From Gordonia alkaliphila (GTDB taxonomy: Bacteria > Actinomycetota > Actinomycetes > Mycobacteriales > Mycobacteriaceae), in NCBI RefSeq assembly GCF_023017165.1, contig NZ_JALKBW010000001.1, positions 992,001 through 1,056,000 of the forward strand: a stretch of 64,000 bases of DNA, written 5' to 3'. The translations under genes and the position numbers were made by a program. Under the pieces are notes generated by a model. The model saw only the letters and a program-made list of their open reading frames with translations. It did not search any database and had not been told where the DNA came from. Shown here piece after piece: positions 51,687 to 63,019 of the stretch (position 1 is the first letter of the stretch; each line of letters opens with the position of its first letter).

Positions 51687-52436
51687 ATGTCCACCGAGAC
51701 CAAGGGCCGCGGCTGGCAGGGCGCCGTCATGAAGCTGATGGGCGCCGACGATTTCGAGATCACGGTGACCGGCACCGAGGTGGTCACCGACCACTATCTG
51801 CGATTGAGTTTCACCGGCGGCGGGCTGCTGGCACGGATTCCCGTGCACCCGACGATGTGGGTGCGCGCCTGGTTCTCGTCGAACGGCTCGTTGCACCAGC
51901 GCGGGTACACCCTGGTGCACCCGGATCCGGCCACCGACACCTTCGATATCGAGTTCGCCCTGCACGACGGCACGGCGGCCGACTGGGCCCGCACCGCGCG
52001 TCCCGGCGACACCCTGTCGGTGACCGTCATGGGCAGCGACTTCGCGATCGGTGAGCCCGCGCCGTCGGGGTGGCTGATCGCCGCCGACACCGCCTCTCTG
52101 CCCGCGGTCAATTCGCTGCTCGACGCGCTGGCCGCGGCTGGCGATCCGGCGCCCGCGCACATCTGGTTGGAGTACCAGCATCCGAGCGACCGCGACCTGC
52201 CGGTGCACCTGCGCCCCGGCGACCGCATCGACTGGATCGAACGCGAGCACGACGGCGGCACGCTGGTCGAGACCGTCCGCGCCGGCGCCTTCGATGCCGC
52301 AGGTCAGCGGGGGTGGGTGGCGTTGGACAGCAAGAGCACCCGCGCGGTGACCGGGATCCTGCGGAACGACTACCGGCTGGGCCGCAAGGGCGTGAAAGCG
52401 ATGGCCTACTGGAAGGTCGGCAAGCCGTACGCGTAG
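51687..52436 (+). CDS. Siderophore-interacting protein (FAD-dependent ferric-siderophore reductase)
   Basis: A 249-residue SIP/ViuB-type flavoprotein. The N-terminal FAD-binding barrel has HQRGYTLVHPDPATDTFDIE (the RxYT flavin motif), and the C-terminal NAD(P)H-like domain has GWLIAADTASLPAVNSLLDA. It reduces iron taken up with a siderophore in the cytoplasm and so frees it. The ATG at 51687 follows a GAGGGAG site; a TTG 24 bases upstream is less likely. The IdeR box in its promoter supports iron repression. Confidence 0.92.
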   Translation: MSTETKGRGWQGAVMKLMGADDFEITVTGTEVVTDHYLRLSFTGGGLLARIPVHPTMWVRAWFSSNGSLHQRGYTLVHPDPATDTFDIEFALHDGTAADWARTARPGDTLSVTVMGSDFAIGEPAPSGWLIAADTASLPAVNSLLDALAAAGDPAPAHIWLEYQHPSDRDLPVHLRPGDRIDWIEREHDGGTLVETVRAGAFDAAGQRGWVALDSKSTRAVTGILRNDYRLGRKGVKAMAYWKVGKPYA

Positions 52437-52451
52437 GCTCAGCGCCACAAC

Positions 52452-55022
<2,571 letters not shown>

Positions 55023-56023
55023 GCAGCGCCGCGCGGTACTCGGCGGGCCCGATGCCGACCAGTGCGCGGAACCGGTTCCGGAAGGTGGCGACGGACGCGA
55101 AGCCGGTGCGCCGTGCCACCGCGCCGACCGGAGTCTGCGGCTGCTCGTTCAGCAGCTCCAGGGCGGCTTCGACCCGTCGCTCGGCGATGCGTGCGGCCAG
55201 CGACTGCCCGGAAGCCTCGAAGTAGCGGTAGATCTGCCGCCGCGACAGATGCAGGTCGGCGGCGATCATGTCGACGCCGAACTCCACGTCGGCGAAGCGT
55301 CGTTCGATCACGTCGACCACCGCCTCCCGCACCAGCAGCGGGTTGTCGGTGAGCGAGGAACTGGTGCCGCTGAGCTCGCCGAGCGCGGAGACGATCACGT
55401 CGATCACCGCCTCCTCGGTCTCCACGCTCGGCTTCGGTTCCACACCGAGCGCCGTGGAGACGGCGAAGCTGGTGATGAAGGCGGCGGTCGCGCGGGCGAG
55501 CAGACTGCCGGAGACGTACGGCTGCCAACTCCGCTCGATGGCCCGACGGTTACTGCCCAGCAGTTCGCGCGGCATCACCACGCCCACCGAGTCCACCGGC
55601 TCGTCGGACACCAGCAGGTGCGCGGGGCTGTTCCCGGTCAGAATCAGTTCGCCGGGCCGGTAGCGATGGTCGCGAGCACCGGGCTCGACGTAGGTCGCCG
55701 GATGGCTCAGGCAGGTGCCGACCATCAAATTGTCGCCCATCCGCAGGCGCTCGTCGCCGTCGACCAGCTCGACCCGCACCGGACTGCGCAGGACCGCCAC
55801 CGAGGAGTCGAGCAGGCTCAACGGCATCCGGTACATCTGGACTTCGAAGTCGCGGGGATCGAGGTCGTAGGCACCCGAGACACCGTAGAAGTCGATCGCT
55901 TCGGCCCCGATCCGCTGGATCGGCGGCGGTGGCGCCTCGACGCCGGCGATCGCCCCCAGCCGGGCGCGCCACCCCGCGACCTCGGCGGCGGGCAGCGGTC
56001 CCGACGGGGGGTTCGACGACGGT

Positions 56024-56713
56024 TCAGGCTGCGGCGACCGCGTCATCGGCCCGTCGATTCCACGGCAGCGCGGGCAGCGCGATCGCCGAGGCGATCAGGA
56101 AGCAGAGCGCACCGATGAAGGTGCCCCAGTTCGCAAGCGCCGCGTCGACCGTCGAACCGCTGCGATAGACGAACGAACCGACCGCCGACACACCGAAGGC
56201 GATACAGCCGAGCATGTTGATGTGGCCGGCCCAGAAGTCGACCAGGCGCGGGGACCACATCCGGTTTCCCGCCCGAACGAACGCCAAGATCACGAAGGCA
56301 CCGCTGAGGAGGAATGCGACGGAACCGCCCGCGTCGGGGTTCCACACCAGATGCTGCTCACCCTTGACAGAGTGCGCCATCAGCGCCGCCGTGGTGCTCA
56401 CATTGAACAGCAGGGTGCCGAAGAACTGGGTGGACCCCGCCAGCCACTCCGCCCGGAACATCTGCCCGGGCTCGTAGTCGACGGGCGTCATCATCGGGCC
56501 GCTGCGCACCAGCTGCACCAGGGCCGCTGCGGTGAAGAACCAGGCCCCGACGAAGTAGGAGACGTTCGACGCGGTGGCACCGGCCGCGCTGGCGAAACCG
56601 GGGGCCGAACCGAGCGCGAACAGCGCCGAACCGATGATGAAGCCCCAACACTGTTTGGCCAGGGTCGGCGTCAGCACGCGACTGACCCCCACGTGGCCGG
56701 CGGTATTGCGCAT
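56024..56713 (-). CDS. Multi-helix membrane protein, YrhK-like
   Basis: A 229-residue integral membrane protein with about six helices. The segments around LAKQCWGFIIGSALFALGS, VSYFVGAWFFTAAALVQLV and FWAGHINMLGCIAFGVSAVG resemble the YrhK-like family of uncharacterised membrane proteins. It lies between gadB and the AraC gene, all on the minus strand, about 80 bp after gadB. A role linked to glutamate/GABA exchange or acid stress would fit the neighbourhood, but the sequence does not show it. Confidence 0.75.
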   Translation of the reverse strand: MRNTAGHVGVSRVLTPTLAKQCWGFIIGSALFALGSAPGFASAAGATASNVSYFVGAWFFTAAALVQLVRSGPMMTPVDYEPGQMFRAEWLAGSTQFFGTLLFNVSTTAALMAHSVKGEQHLVWNPDAGGSVAFLLSGAFVILAFVRAGNRMWSPRLVDFWAGHINMLGCIAFGVSAVGSFVYRSGSTVDAALANWGTFIGALCFLIASAIALPALPWNRRADDAVAAA

Positions 56714-56796
56714 CTACGGACATCCCTTCGCAACAGAGCGAGGACGACGCCTCCTCGGCGCCGTCCTCACTCCTCGAACGTTCGGTGAACTGCAGC

Positions 56797-58173
56797 CTAG
56801 TGGTGGAAGGCTGCCGACCGCTTCTCGTGCGGCATCGGACCGTCGAGGCCCTCGAGGAAGGCGACCTCGGTCTGCATGTCGGCGAGCAGCTTGGTGGCCA
56901 GGTCCCGGCTGAGGCCGTTGCGGACCACGATGCGCTGGACGTTGACGTCGCCGAGGTTGTCGGCCAGCGGGTACGCAGGCACCTGCCAGCCCTTCATCCG
57001 GAGACGATCTTCGAGGTCGTACAGGGTCCAGTTGGGGCTGGCGTCCTTCTTGAGCCGCCAGCAGAACACCGGAATGGTGTCACCCTTGCTGAGCAGTTCG
57101 AACGGGCCCATCTTCGCGATCTCACCGGACAGGTACTGCGCGACGTCGAGCGAGTTCTGCTGCACCGCGCGGTAGCCTTCGCGGCCGAGGCGGAGGAACT
57201 GGTAGTACTGCAGCAGCACCTGCGCGCCGGGGCGCGAGAAGTTCAGCGCGAGCGTCGGCATGTCGCCGCCCAGGTAGGCGCAGTGGAAGATCATGCTCTC
57301 GGGCAGACGTTCCTGGTTGCGCCAGACGATCCAGCCGACGCCCGGGTACACGAGACCGAACTTGTGGCCCGAGGTGCTGATCGAGGCGACCCGCTCGACG
57401 CGGAAGTCCCACTCCAGCTCGGGCTGGCAGAACGGGGCGATCATCGCGCCGGACGCGCCGTCGACGTGGATCTTGACGTCCCAGCCGCTCGCGGCCTGGA
57501 TCTCGTCGAGCTTGGCAGCGATCTCCTTCACCGGCTCGTAGGCGCCGGTGTAGGTCTGGCCCATGATGGCCACCACGCCGATGGTGTTCTCGTCGACGTA
57601 CTTCTCTAGTTCGAAGCCGTCCAGGAACAGGTGCTCCTCGGTGACCGGCACCCAGCGGGGCTCCACCTCGAAGTAGTTGCAGAACTTCTCCCAGCAGACC
57701 TGCACGCCGGTGGAGAGCACGATGTTCGGCTTCTCGATGGACTTGCCGGCCGCCTTGCGCGCGCCCTGCCAGTGCCGCTTGAGCGCCAGACCGCCGAGCA
57801 TGCACGCCTCCGACGAACCGATCGTCGAGGTGCCGATGGTGTCGTTCGCATCCGGCAGGTTCCACAGGTCGCCGAGCATCCGCCAGCAGCGCTCTTCGAT
57901 CGCGGCGGTGGCCGGGTACTCGTCCTTGTCGATCATGTTCTTGTCGACGGTCTGGGCGTAGAGGAGCTTGGCCTCCTTGTCCATGTACGTGGTCACGAAA
58001 GTGGCCAGGTTCAGACGCGAGTTGCCGTCGAGCATCGCCTCGTCGTGGACCACCTGGTAGGCGGTCGACGGGGCGAGCATCCCGGCCGGGAACTCGTTGC
58101 GCGGCAGGCTGGAGGCCTCCCCGGCCTGCGCGAACACCGGCAGGTCGATGCGATCAGTGGCGGTCATTGTCAC
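56797..58173 (-). CDS. gadB: Glutamate decarboxylase
   Basis: A 458-residue PLP enzyme that converts glutamate to GABA, consuming a proton. Motifs: GSSEACMLGGLALKRHW, VDGASGAMIAPF and the PLP lysine in STSGHKFGLVYPGVGWIVWR (near residue 271). The C terminus is short and ends with KRSAAFHH. Equivalent to Rv3432c. No antiporter gene of the GadC type is adjacent; a YrhK-like membrane protein and an AraC regulator follow. Confidence 0.95.
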   Translation of the reverse strand: MTMTATDRIDLPVFAQAGEASSLPRNEFPAGMLAPSTAYQVVHDEAMLDGNSRLNLATFVTTYMDKEAKLLYAQTVDKNMIDKDEYPATAAIEERCWRMLGDLWNLPDANDTIGTSTIGSSEACMLGGLALKRHWQGARKAAGKSIEKPNIVLSTGVQVCWEKFCNYFEVEPRWVPVTEEHLFLDGFELEKYVDENTIGVVAIMGQTYTGAYEPVKEIAAKLDEIQAASGWDVKIHVDGASGAMIAPFCQPELEWDFRVERVASISTSGHKFGLVYPGVGWIVWRNQERLPESMIFHCAYLGGDMPTLALNFSRPGAQVLLQYYQFLRLGREGYRAVQQNSLDVAQYLSGEIAKMGPFELLSKGDTIPVFCWRLKKDASPNWTLYDLEDRLRMKGWQVPAYPLADNLGDVNVQRIVVRNGLSRDLATKLLADMQTEVAFLEGLDGPMPHEKRSAAFHH

Positions 58174-58222
58174 TCCGTTCGATTACAGCGGGACTTGCGG
58201 GACGTACAGCTGCCGGTGCGGG

Positions 58223-60109
58223 CTAGACCTCGACCGGCGGGTAGAGGCGATCCATGTTGTATTGACGGTTCCGATGCGCCGCCCAGGTGGAGATCGCGAG
58301 GAACACGGTGGTCAGGCCGACGAGCACGGCGATGGCGATCCACAGGCGGGAGTCGACGCCGCCGACGGTCAGTTGGCGCAGCCCGTTGACGGTGTAGGTC
58401 ATCGGATCCACCCAGTGCATGTACTGGAACGGTGTGGCCGTGGTCTGCACCGGATAGATGCCACCCGCCGACGTCAGCATGATCATCAGGAAGGCGAGGG
58501 TGATGACACGTCCGACGGCGGCCCCGAAGAGCGCGTTGAACATCTGAATCATCGAGAGGAACATCGCGACCATCAGCACCATGAAGCCGTAGGTGGCCCA
58601 CGGATACTCCGGCTTGAGGCCGACGCCGAACATGGTGACCAGGTACAGGATCGCGGCCTGCAGCGCACCGACGGCGAGCGTCGGAGCGAACGAGGCGAGC
58701 ACCACGCGGAACGAGTTCAGCCCCTGGGCGATCGGTCGCGACTGCAGCGGTGTGAACAGCATCCAGGCGATGATGCTGCCGACGAACAGCGCCAGGCCGA
58801 AGAAGAACGGTGCGAACCCGGTGCCGAAGGTGTCGGCGCGGTTCTCGTAGCGCTGCTCCAGCACCACCGGCTGGCCGAGGACCTTGGCCAGCTGCTGCTG
58901 CTGCTGCTTGGTCCAGCTGGGCAGCGCCTCGGCGCCCTTCTCCAGGCCGGCGGCGAGCTCGTCCGCGCCGGAGCTGAGCTCGGCGAGACCGCTCGCCAGT
59001 TCCGCGGTGCCGTCGCTCAGTTCGGTGACTGCGCCGCGGATCTTCTCGATGTCGCCGGTCAGGCCGCCGGATTCGAACAGCGTGAGCACGGTCCGCAGCG
59101 GGCTGCCCGGGTTGTTCAGCTGGGCGGCGAGCAGCGCCGAGTCGTTCTCCACGGCAGCCAGATCACCCTGCGCGTCCGGGCCGAGGCCCTGGGTGCGCAA
59201 GACGTTCTGCACCGGCGTCAGGGTCTGCGCCATCGCGCGGACCGTGGGATCGGGATGCGCCGCGAGCTGCGTGCGCAGCGTCGACACCGCCTGGTAGGCC
59301 TGCGACTGCGAGTTCGCGACCGTACCGAGACGATCGCTGAGGCCGCCGATGTTCTTGCCGAGGCGGTCGGCGGTCGCGTTGACCTCGGCGGCACTCGGGC
59401 CGCCCTGGTCGTGCTGCTGCGCCGCGGCCAACAGCGGGTCGGTGGCGGCCATGACACCGCTGGAGAGTTCCTGGACGCCGCTGTTGAGCTCGTCGGCACC
59501 GCTCTTGGCGGTGACCAGACCGGCGGCCAGTTCCTCGGCGCCGTCGGCGGCCTGCGTGATCTGCCCCAGCATCGGGTCGACGGTGGAGAAGACCACGTCG
59601 AAGGTCTGCGCGCCCACCTGGGCGCCGACCATGTTGACCACCTCGCCGGCCGCGTCCTGACCGATGATCGTCGCCAAGTAGTTGTTGGCGTCGTTGTAGG
59701 TGAAGATCAGATCCGCCGACTTGGCGTTCCCGCTCATCGGGGACGCCAGGCTCTCACTGAAGTTCTCGGGCAGCGTGATCGAGAAGTAGTACTTGCCGCT
59801 GGCCACCCCCTTGGCCGCTTCCTCCTGCGACAGGACGTGCAGGTCGAGCTGCTTGGACTCGACCAAGCCTTCGACGACCTGTTTGCCGGCCTCGAGCTTG
59901 GTGCCCTCGACGGTGGCCCCGCGGTCGGCGTTGACCAGCGCCACCGGGAGCTTGTTGACCTCGTTGAACGGATTCCAGAACGCCCACAGGTAGAGCGCGC
60001 CGTACATCAGCGGCATCAGGATGATGACGATGAGCGCCAGGCGCGGCATGCGACCGCGGTAGTACCGCTTGAAGTCGCTGCCCGGGGAGAAAGCCGCAAG
60101 CATCTTCAC
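58223..60109 (-). CDS. YhgE/Pip-domain membrane protein
   Basis: A 628-residue protein: N-terminal membrane helix (about 24-45, in RLALIVIILMPLMYGALYLW), a large extracellular region (about 50-390) containing coiled, ABC_2-like helices with repeated motifs such as GAEELAAGL, SGADELNSGVQELSSG and LASGLAELSSGADELAAG, and five C-terminal helices including PVQTTATPFQYMHWVDPMTY. The family includes the Pip phage-infection protein and EsaA-like proteins. It overlaps the upstream ATPase gene by four bases (GTGA), so the two probably form one complex. Confidence 0.9.
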   Translation of the reverse strand: MKMLAAFSPGSDFKRYYRGRMPRLALIVIILMPLMYGALYLWAFWNPFNEVNKLPVALVNADRGATVEGTKLEAGKQVVEGLVESKQLDLHVLSQEEAAKGVASGKYYFSITLPENFSESLASPMSGNAKSADLIFTYNDANNYLATIIGQDAAGEVVNMVGAQVGAQTFDVVFSTVDPMLGQITQAADGAEELAAGLVTAKSGADELNSGVQELSSGVMAATDPLLAAAQQHDQGGPSAAEVNATADRLGKNIGGLSDRLGTVANSQSQAYQAVSTLRTQLAAHPDPTVRAMAQTLTPVQNVLRTQGLGPDAQGDLAAVENDSALLAAQLNNPGSPLRTVLTLFESGGLTGDIEKIRGAVTELSDGTAELASGLAELSSGADELAAGLEKGAEALPSWTKQQQQQLAKVLGQPVVLEQRYENRADTFGTGFAPFFFGLALFVGSIIAWMLFTPLQSRPIAQGLNSFRVVLASFAPTLAVGALQAAILYLVTMFGVGLKPEYPWATYGFMVLMVAMFLSMIQMFNALFGAAVGRVITLAFLMIMLTSAGGIYPVQTTATPFQYMHWVDPMTYTVNGLRQLTVGGVDSRLWIAIAVLVGLTTVFLAISTWAAHRNRQYNMDRLYPPVEV

Positions 60110-60858
60110 TGGTTGGCATCCTCGCGTTCGAGCCAGACGAATTCGTTGTCCGTCAGATTGGCGACCTCCACGACGTCGGTGATGCCGGCGCGCGGCACCA
60201 CACCGTTCACGTCGGCGGTGATGACGGTCTGTTCCCGCCCCAGGTCGATGAGTCGGTCCAGGAACTGTTCGGTACTCCGGGTGCGCGTCATGTTGTCGAT
60301 GCCGCCGACCACCAGCAGCGGTGGCTTACGGAGATTGGCCATCGCCACGCGCAGCAGCGCCGACGTCAGCTCCGGAAGCTCCTCCACGAAGGCGTCCAGC
60401 GACGGCAGCGTCAGCGGCCCGAAGACCGGGCGGCACAGCCGTTCCAGGTCGTCCTCGTTGCCGACGCCGACGAACTTGTACCAGGGCGCCTGCCACCGCA
60501 GCTGTTCGGTGAGCACGTCGCGCACCCGGATGGTCTGGCCGATGCCGTCGACCTCCTCGATGAAACCGAGGGCGGCGTTGCTGAACAGCAGCTGCGCCTT
60601 GTTCATCGCGCCGAAGGCGGTCAGGGACCCCTCGCTCGGCTTCATGCGGCCGGCGAGCGTCAGCAGCAGCGCGGTGCGGCCGCGGCCGCCCGACCCGACG
60701 AGGACCGTGACGCCGCCGCGGCGGACGCGCAGGTCCACCGGGCCGTAGATGTGCCCCCAGGAGGCGTTGACGCCGATGCCGTCGGCCTGCAACAGTACGT
60801 CGCCGGCCGACAGGGTCATGGGGGTCGTGTCCGGGGCCCGGTCAGGGTCGGTCGACAT
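60106..60858 (-). CDS. Degenerate ABC-type ATP-binding protein paired with YhgE
   Basis: 250 residues with the layout of an ABC ATPase, but each catalytic motif is altered. Walker A reads VGSGGRGRTALL (residues 54-65), with Arg61 where the essential Lys should be. The signature region reads ELPELTSALLRVAMANLRK, with no LSGGQ. Walker B reads PPLLVVGGIDNM, lacking the Asp-Glu pair. It probably binds nucleotide weakly or not at all and serves as a structural or regulatory subunit of the YhgE complex. The start was set at MSTDPD; an upstream ATG adds 22 residues of doubtful coding. Confidence 0.82.
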   Translation of the reverse strand: MSTDPDRAPDTTPMTLSAGDVLLQADGIGVNASWGHIYGPVDLRVRRGGVTVLVGSGGRGRTALLLTLAGRMKPSEGSLTAFGAMNKAQLLFSNAALGFIEEVDGIGQTIRVRDVLTEQLRWQAPWYKFVGVGNEDDLERLCRPVFGPLTLPSLDAFVEELPELTSALLRVAMANLRKPPLLVVGGIDNMTRTRSTEQFLDRLIDLGREQTVITADVNGVVPRAGITDVVEVANLTDNEFVWLEREDANQ

Positions 60859-60991
60859 CAGCTGCTTAACTCCTTGCCTACATCCGCGCGCGGTCGATCG
60901 CACACGGCCTTCCGCCAACAACATATCGGCTCACCACGGACAATTCCGGCACTATCGCGCAGCGGGCGCCCCTCTTGGCGCAGAATCACCC

Positions 60992-61018
60992 GACTGCGGC
61001 ACTAACTGCCGCGCAGTC
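60992..61018 (-). terminator. Hairpin after the secreted lipase gene
   Basis: GCGGCA, five bases, TGCCGC, extended outside by GACT and AGTC with a two-base bulge. Lies 21 bp beyond the lipase stop on the minus strand. Confidence 0.55.
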
Positions 61019-61038
61019 ACCCTACGTCGCCCGAGCAA

Positions 61039-62274
61039 CTACCGCAGGATCCGCGCCAGCCACGGCGTCGAGTCCGGCATCGAGGCCAGCACCGCGCTGG
61101 AATGGTCGTCGTCCGGGTAGAGGTGCAGGGTGACCGGCTGGTTGTTGGCCTTCATCTGCGCGTACAGGGACAGTGCCGACGGCGCCGGGACGTCCACGTC
61201 GCGCAGCCCCTGGCCCAGGAAGATCGGCCGGTCGTAGCCGCGGTACGGCGTCAGCATGTACTGGCGCATCGCCGTCGACAGACCAGGGATCGACATCAGC
61301 GGAGCATTGAACCACGTCTTCACGTCGTCGCCGGCCAGCTCCTTCTTCAGGATCGGATAGCAGGTGGACAGTCCCTGAGTCAGCCGCTTCTTGCCGATCG
61401 GGGTCATCACCCGGGTCAGCTTCAGGTCGGGACGGGTGTTGTTCAGACCGGCCAGGATGTAGGCGGTGTAGGCGTTGAGGCTGCCCGGCAGCGCCACCGG
61501 CGGCACGGCCGGGCCCATCAGCTGGTAGAGGTTCTCCAGGTTCGCGGGGATGCCGGTGGCCACCACGCCTCGGTAGTCCAGGCCGCGCCCCCGGCTGAAC
61601 TCGGTGGCGTAGCGGGCGCCGTTGAGCGCGGCGGCGGCACCCTGCGACTGACCGATGATGGCCCACCGCTTGGCCAGCCGGGCGTCGGCGGGCAGTTGCA
61701 GTTGCTGCGCGGCGACGGTGATGTCGACGATCGAGTGCGCCGCGGTCTTGCCGTTGAGGTAGGCCATCACGCCCGGGGTGCCCAGACCCACGTAGTCGGC
61801 GGCGACCACGGCGTAGCCCTGGTCGAGCCAATGGCCCAGGTAGGTGACGTCGCGTTCGGACCGCGGGTGCGCGGACGGCGTGCACTCGTCGTCCATGCCG
61901 ACGGTGCCGTGCGCCCACGAGATCACCGGCCAGCCGCCCTTGGGCGCCTTGCCCTTCGGCAGGAACACCGCACCGGTGCTGGTCGCCATCTTGCCGTGCT
62001 GGTTCTCGCTGGAGAACTGCACGCGGTAGGCGGTGCTCGCCGCGGGCAGCGTCAACGACGGCGACAACGGCACCTGCGCCATGAGGGTGCCGGCCTTGGC
62101 CGGGATCGGTCCCGCGTAGTCGGTCACGTTCAAGCCGGACCAGTCGGGGATGCCGATGGACACGACGTCGTCGGCTCGGGCCGGGGTCGCGACGGCGGTG
62201 GTCAGGGGCAGCGCGATCGCCGCGGCGGACAGCAACGCGAGTCCGCGACGGCGGAACGAGGGGGTGGCTCTCAT
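61039..62274 (-). CDS. Secreted lipase (LIP-type alpha/beta hydrolase)
   Basis: About 411 residues with a classical signal peptide ending near ATPARA. The alpha/beta hydrolase core carries the oxyanion-hole stretch ISWAHGTVGMDDECTPS, the nucleophile elbow IGQSQGAAAA (Ser), Asp in GLRDVDVPAP and His in DDDHSSAV. This matches secreted lipases of the LIP family, which hydrolyse triglycerides or esters outside the cell. The ATG at 62274 (MRATPSF) was chosen; a Met 13 codons upstream weakens the signal peptide. Confidence 0.88.
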   Translation of the reverse strand: MRATPSFRRRGLALLSAAAIALPLTTAVATPARADDVVSIGIPDWSGLNVTDYAGPIPAKAGTLMAQVPLSPSLTLPAASTAYRVQFSSENQHGKMATSTGAVFLPKGKAPKGGWPVISWAHGTVGMDDECTPSAHPRSERDVTYLGHWLDQGYAVVAADYVGLGTPGVMAYLNGKTAAHSIVDITVAAQQLQLPADARLAKRWAIIGQSQGAAAALNGARYATEFSRGRGLDYRGVVATGIPANLENLYQLMGPAVPPVALPGSLNAYTAYILAGLNNTRPDLKLTRVMTPIGKKRLTQGLSTCYPILKKELAGDDVKTWFNAPLMSIPGLSTAMRQYMLTPYRGYDRPIFLGQGLRDVDVPAPSALSLYAQMKANNQPVTLHLYPDDDHSSAVLASMPDSTPWLARILR

Positions 62275-62520
62275 GCCGTCCAACCTAGGCAGCCACGCGG
62301 CATTTCCCCGCACGACGGGACTCGTTCAGCCCCGTTCTGTCGCTGATCTGCGTCGCCGCGGCACAATTCGCCCATTCCGACCGGGGCGCGGCCGAAGCGC
62401 GATCGCTCCCTGCGGAATCTCCCCACCGCGGGATCTTCTCCTCCAGAACCGTCGTTGTACCGTGGAGCGAATCGACCACGAACCGTCCGGCCTGCCGCCG
62501 GAGGTGTCAGGAGTTCCGCC

Positions 62521-63012
62521 GTGACCACGCCCCCGCCGCCCGAGCAGCCGAGCGACCCGCAGAGCACCGGCGGCCAGCAAGCTCCGTACCACCAGCACGC
62601 GGAGCCCACCGTGAACTACGGTCCGGCGCCGGTCGCGCCGACGGACGCGGAGACCACCGCGCTGGTGGCCGCCTCGGCCACCGCCGCCCGCCGATGGCAG
62701 GCCATCGCCGCCCTCGCGCTGGCCGCGGCCGCCGTGGTGATCATCGGTTTCTTCCTGCTGGGACAGAACCGCGGCGACGACGCGGCGCCGACCACCACGA
62801 CCGTCACCGAGACGTACGAGACCGAGGGCGCCGCGGTCACCAGCACCAAGACCAGCACCAAGACCGCGACGGTCACCGGCGAGGCGCAGACCGCGACCCG
62901 GACCGAGACCGAGCGCGAGACTCAGGTCCGGACCGAGACCGAGACCGTCACGAGGACCAGCACATCGACGACGACGGTTTTCACGCCGTCGCCGTCGGCG
63001 GGCACCCCCTGA
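62521..63012 (+). CDS. Thr-rich single-pass membrane protein
   Basis: 163 residues with no family I know. A Pro/Gln-rich cytoplasmic N terminus (1-60), one membrane helix (about 74-96, LALAAAAVVIIGFFLLG), then an exported tail almost entirely of Thr, Glu, Arg and Val in short repeats (TVTETYETEG, TSTKTSTKT, TETERETQVRTETETVT). The repeats suggest an extended, possibly coiled or glycosylated surface stalk. The GTG start follows an AGGAG site. Confidence 0.72.
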   Translation: MTTPPPPEQPSDPQSTGGQQAPYHQHAEPTVNYGPAPVAPTDAETTALVAASATAARRWQAIAALALAAAAVVIIGFFLLGQNRGDDAAPTTTTVTETYETEGAAVTSTKTSTKTATVTGEAQTATRTETERETQVRTETETVTRTSTSTTTVFTPSPSAGTP

Positions 63013-63019
63013 CCGATAG

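Noticed and set aside
62275..62520. A small gene between the lipase and the Thr-rich protein
   Set aside because: Several short frames exist on both strands, but none has a ribosome site or recognisable sequence; it is best read as a divergent promoter region.
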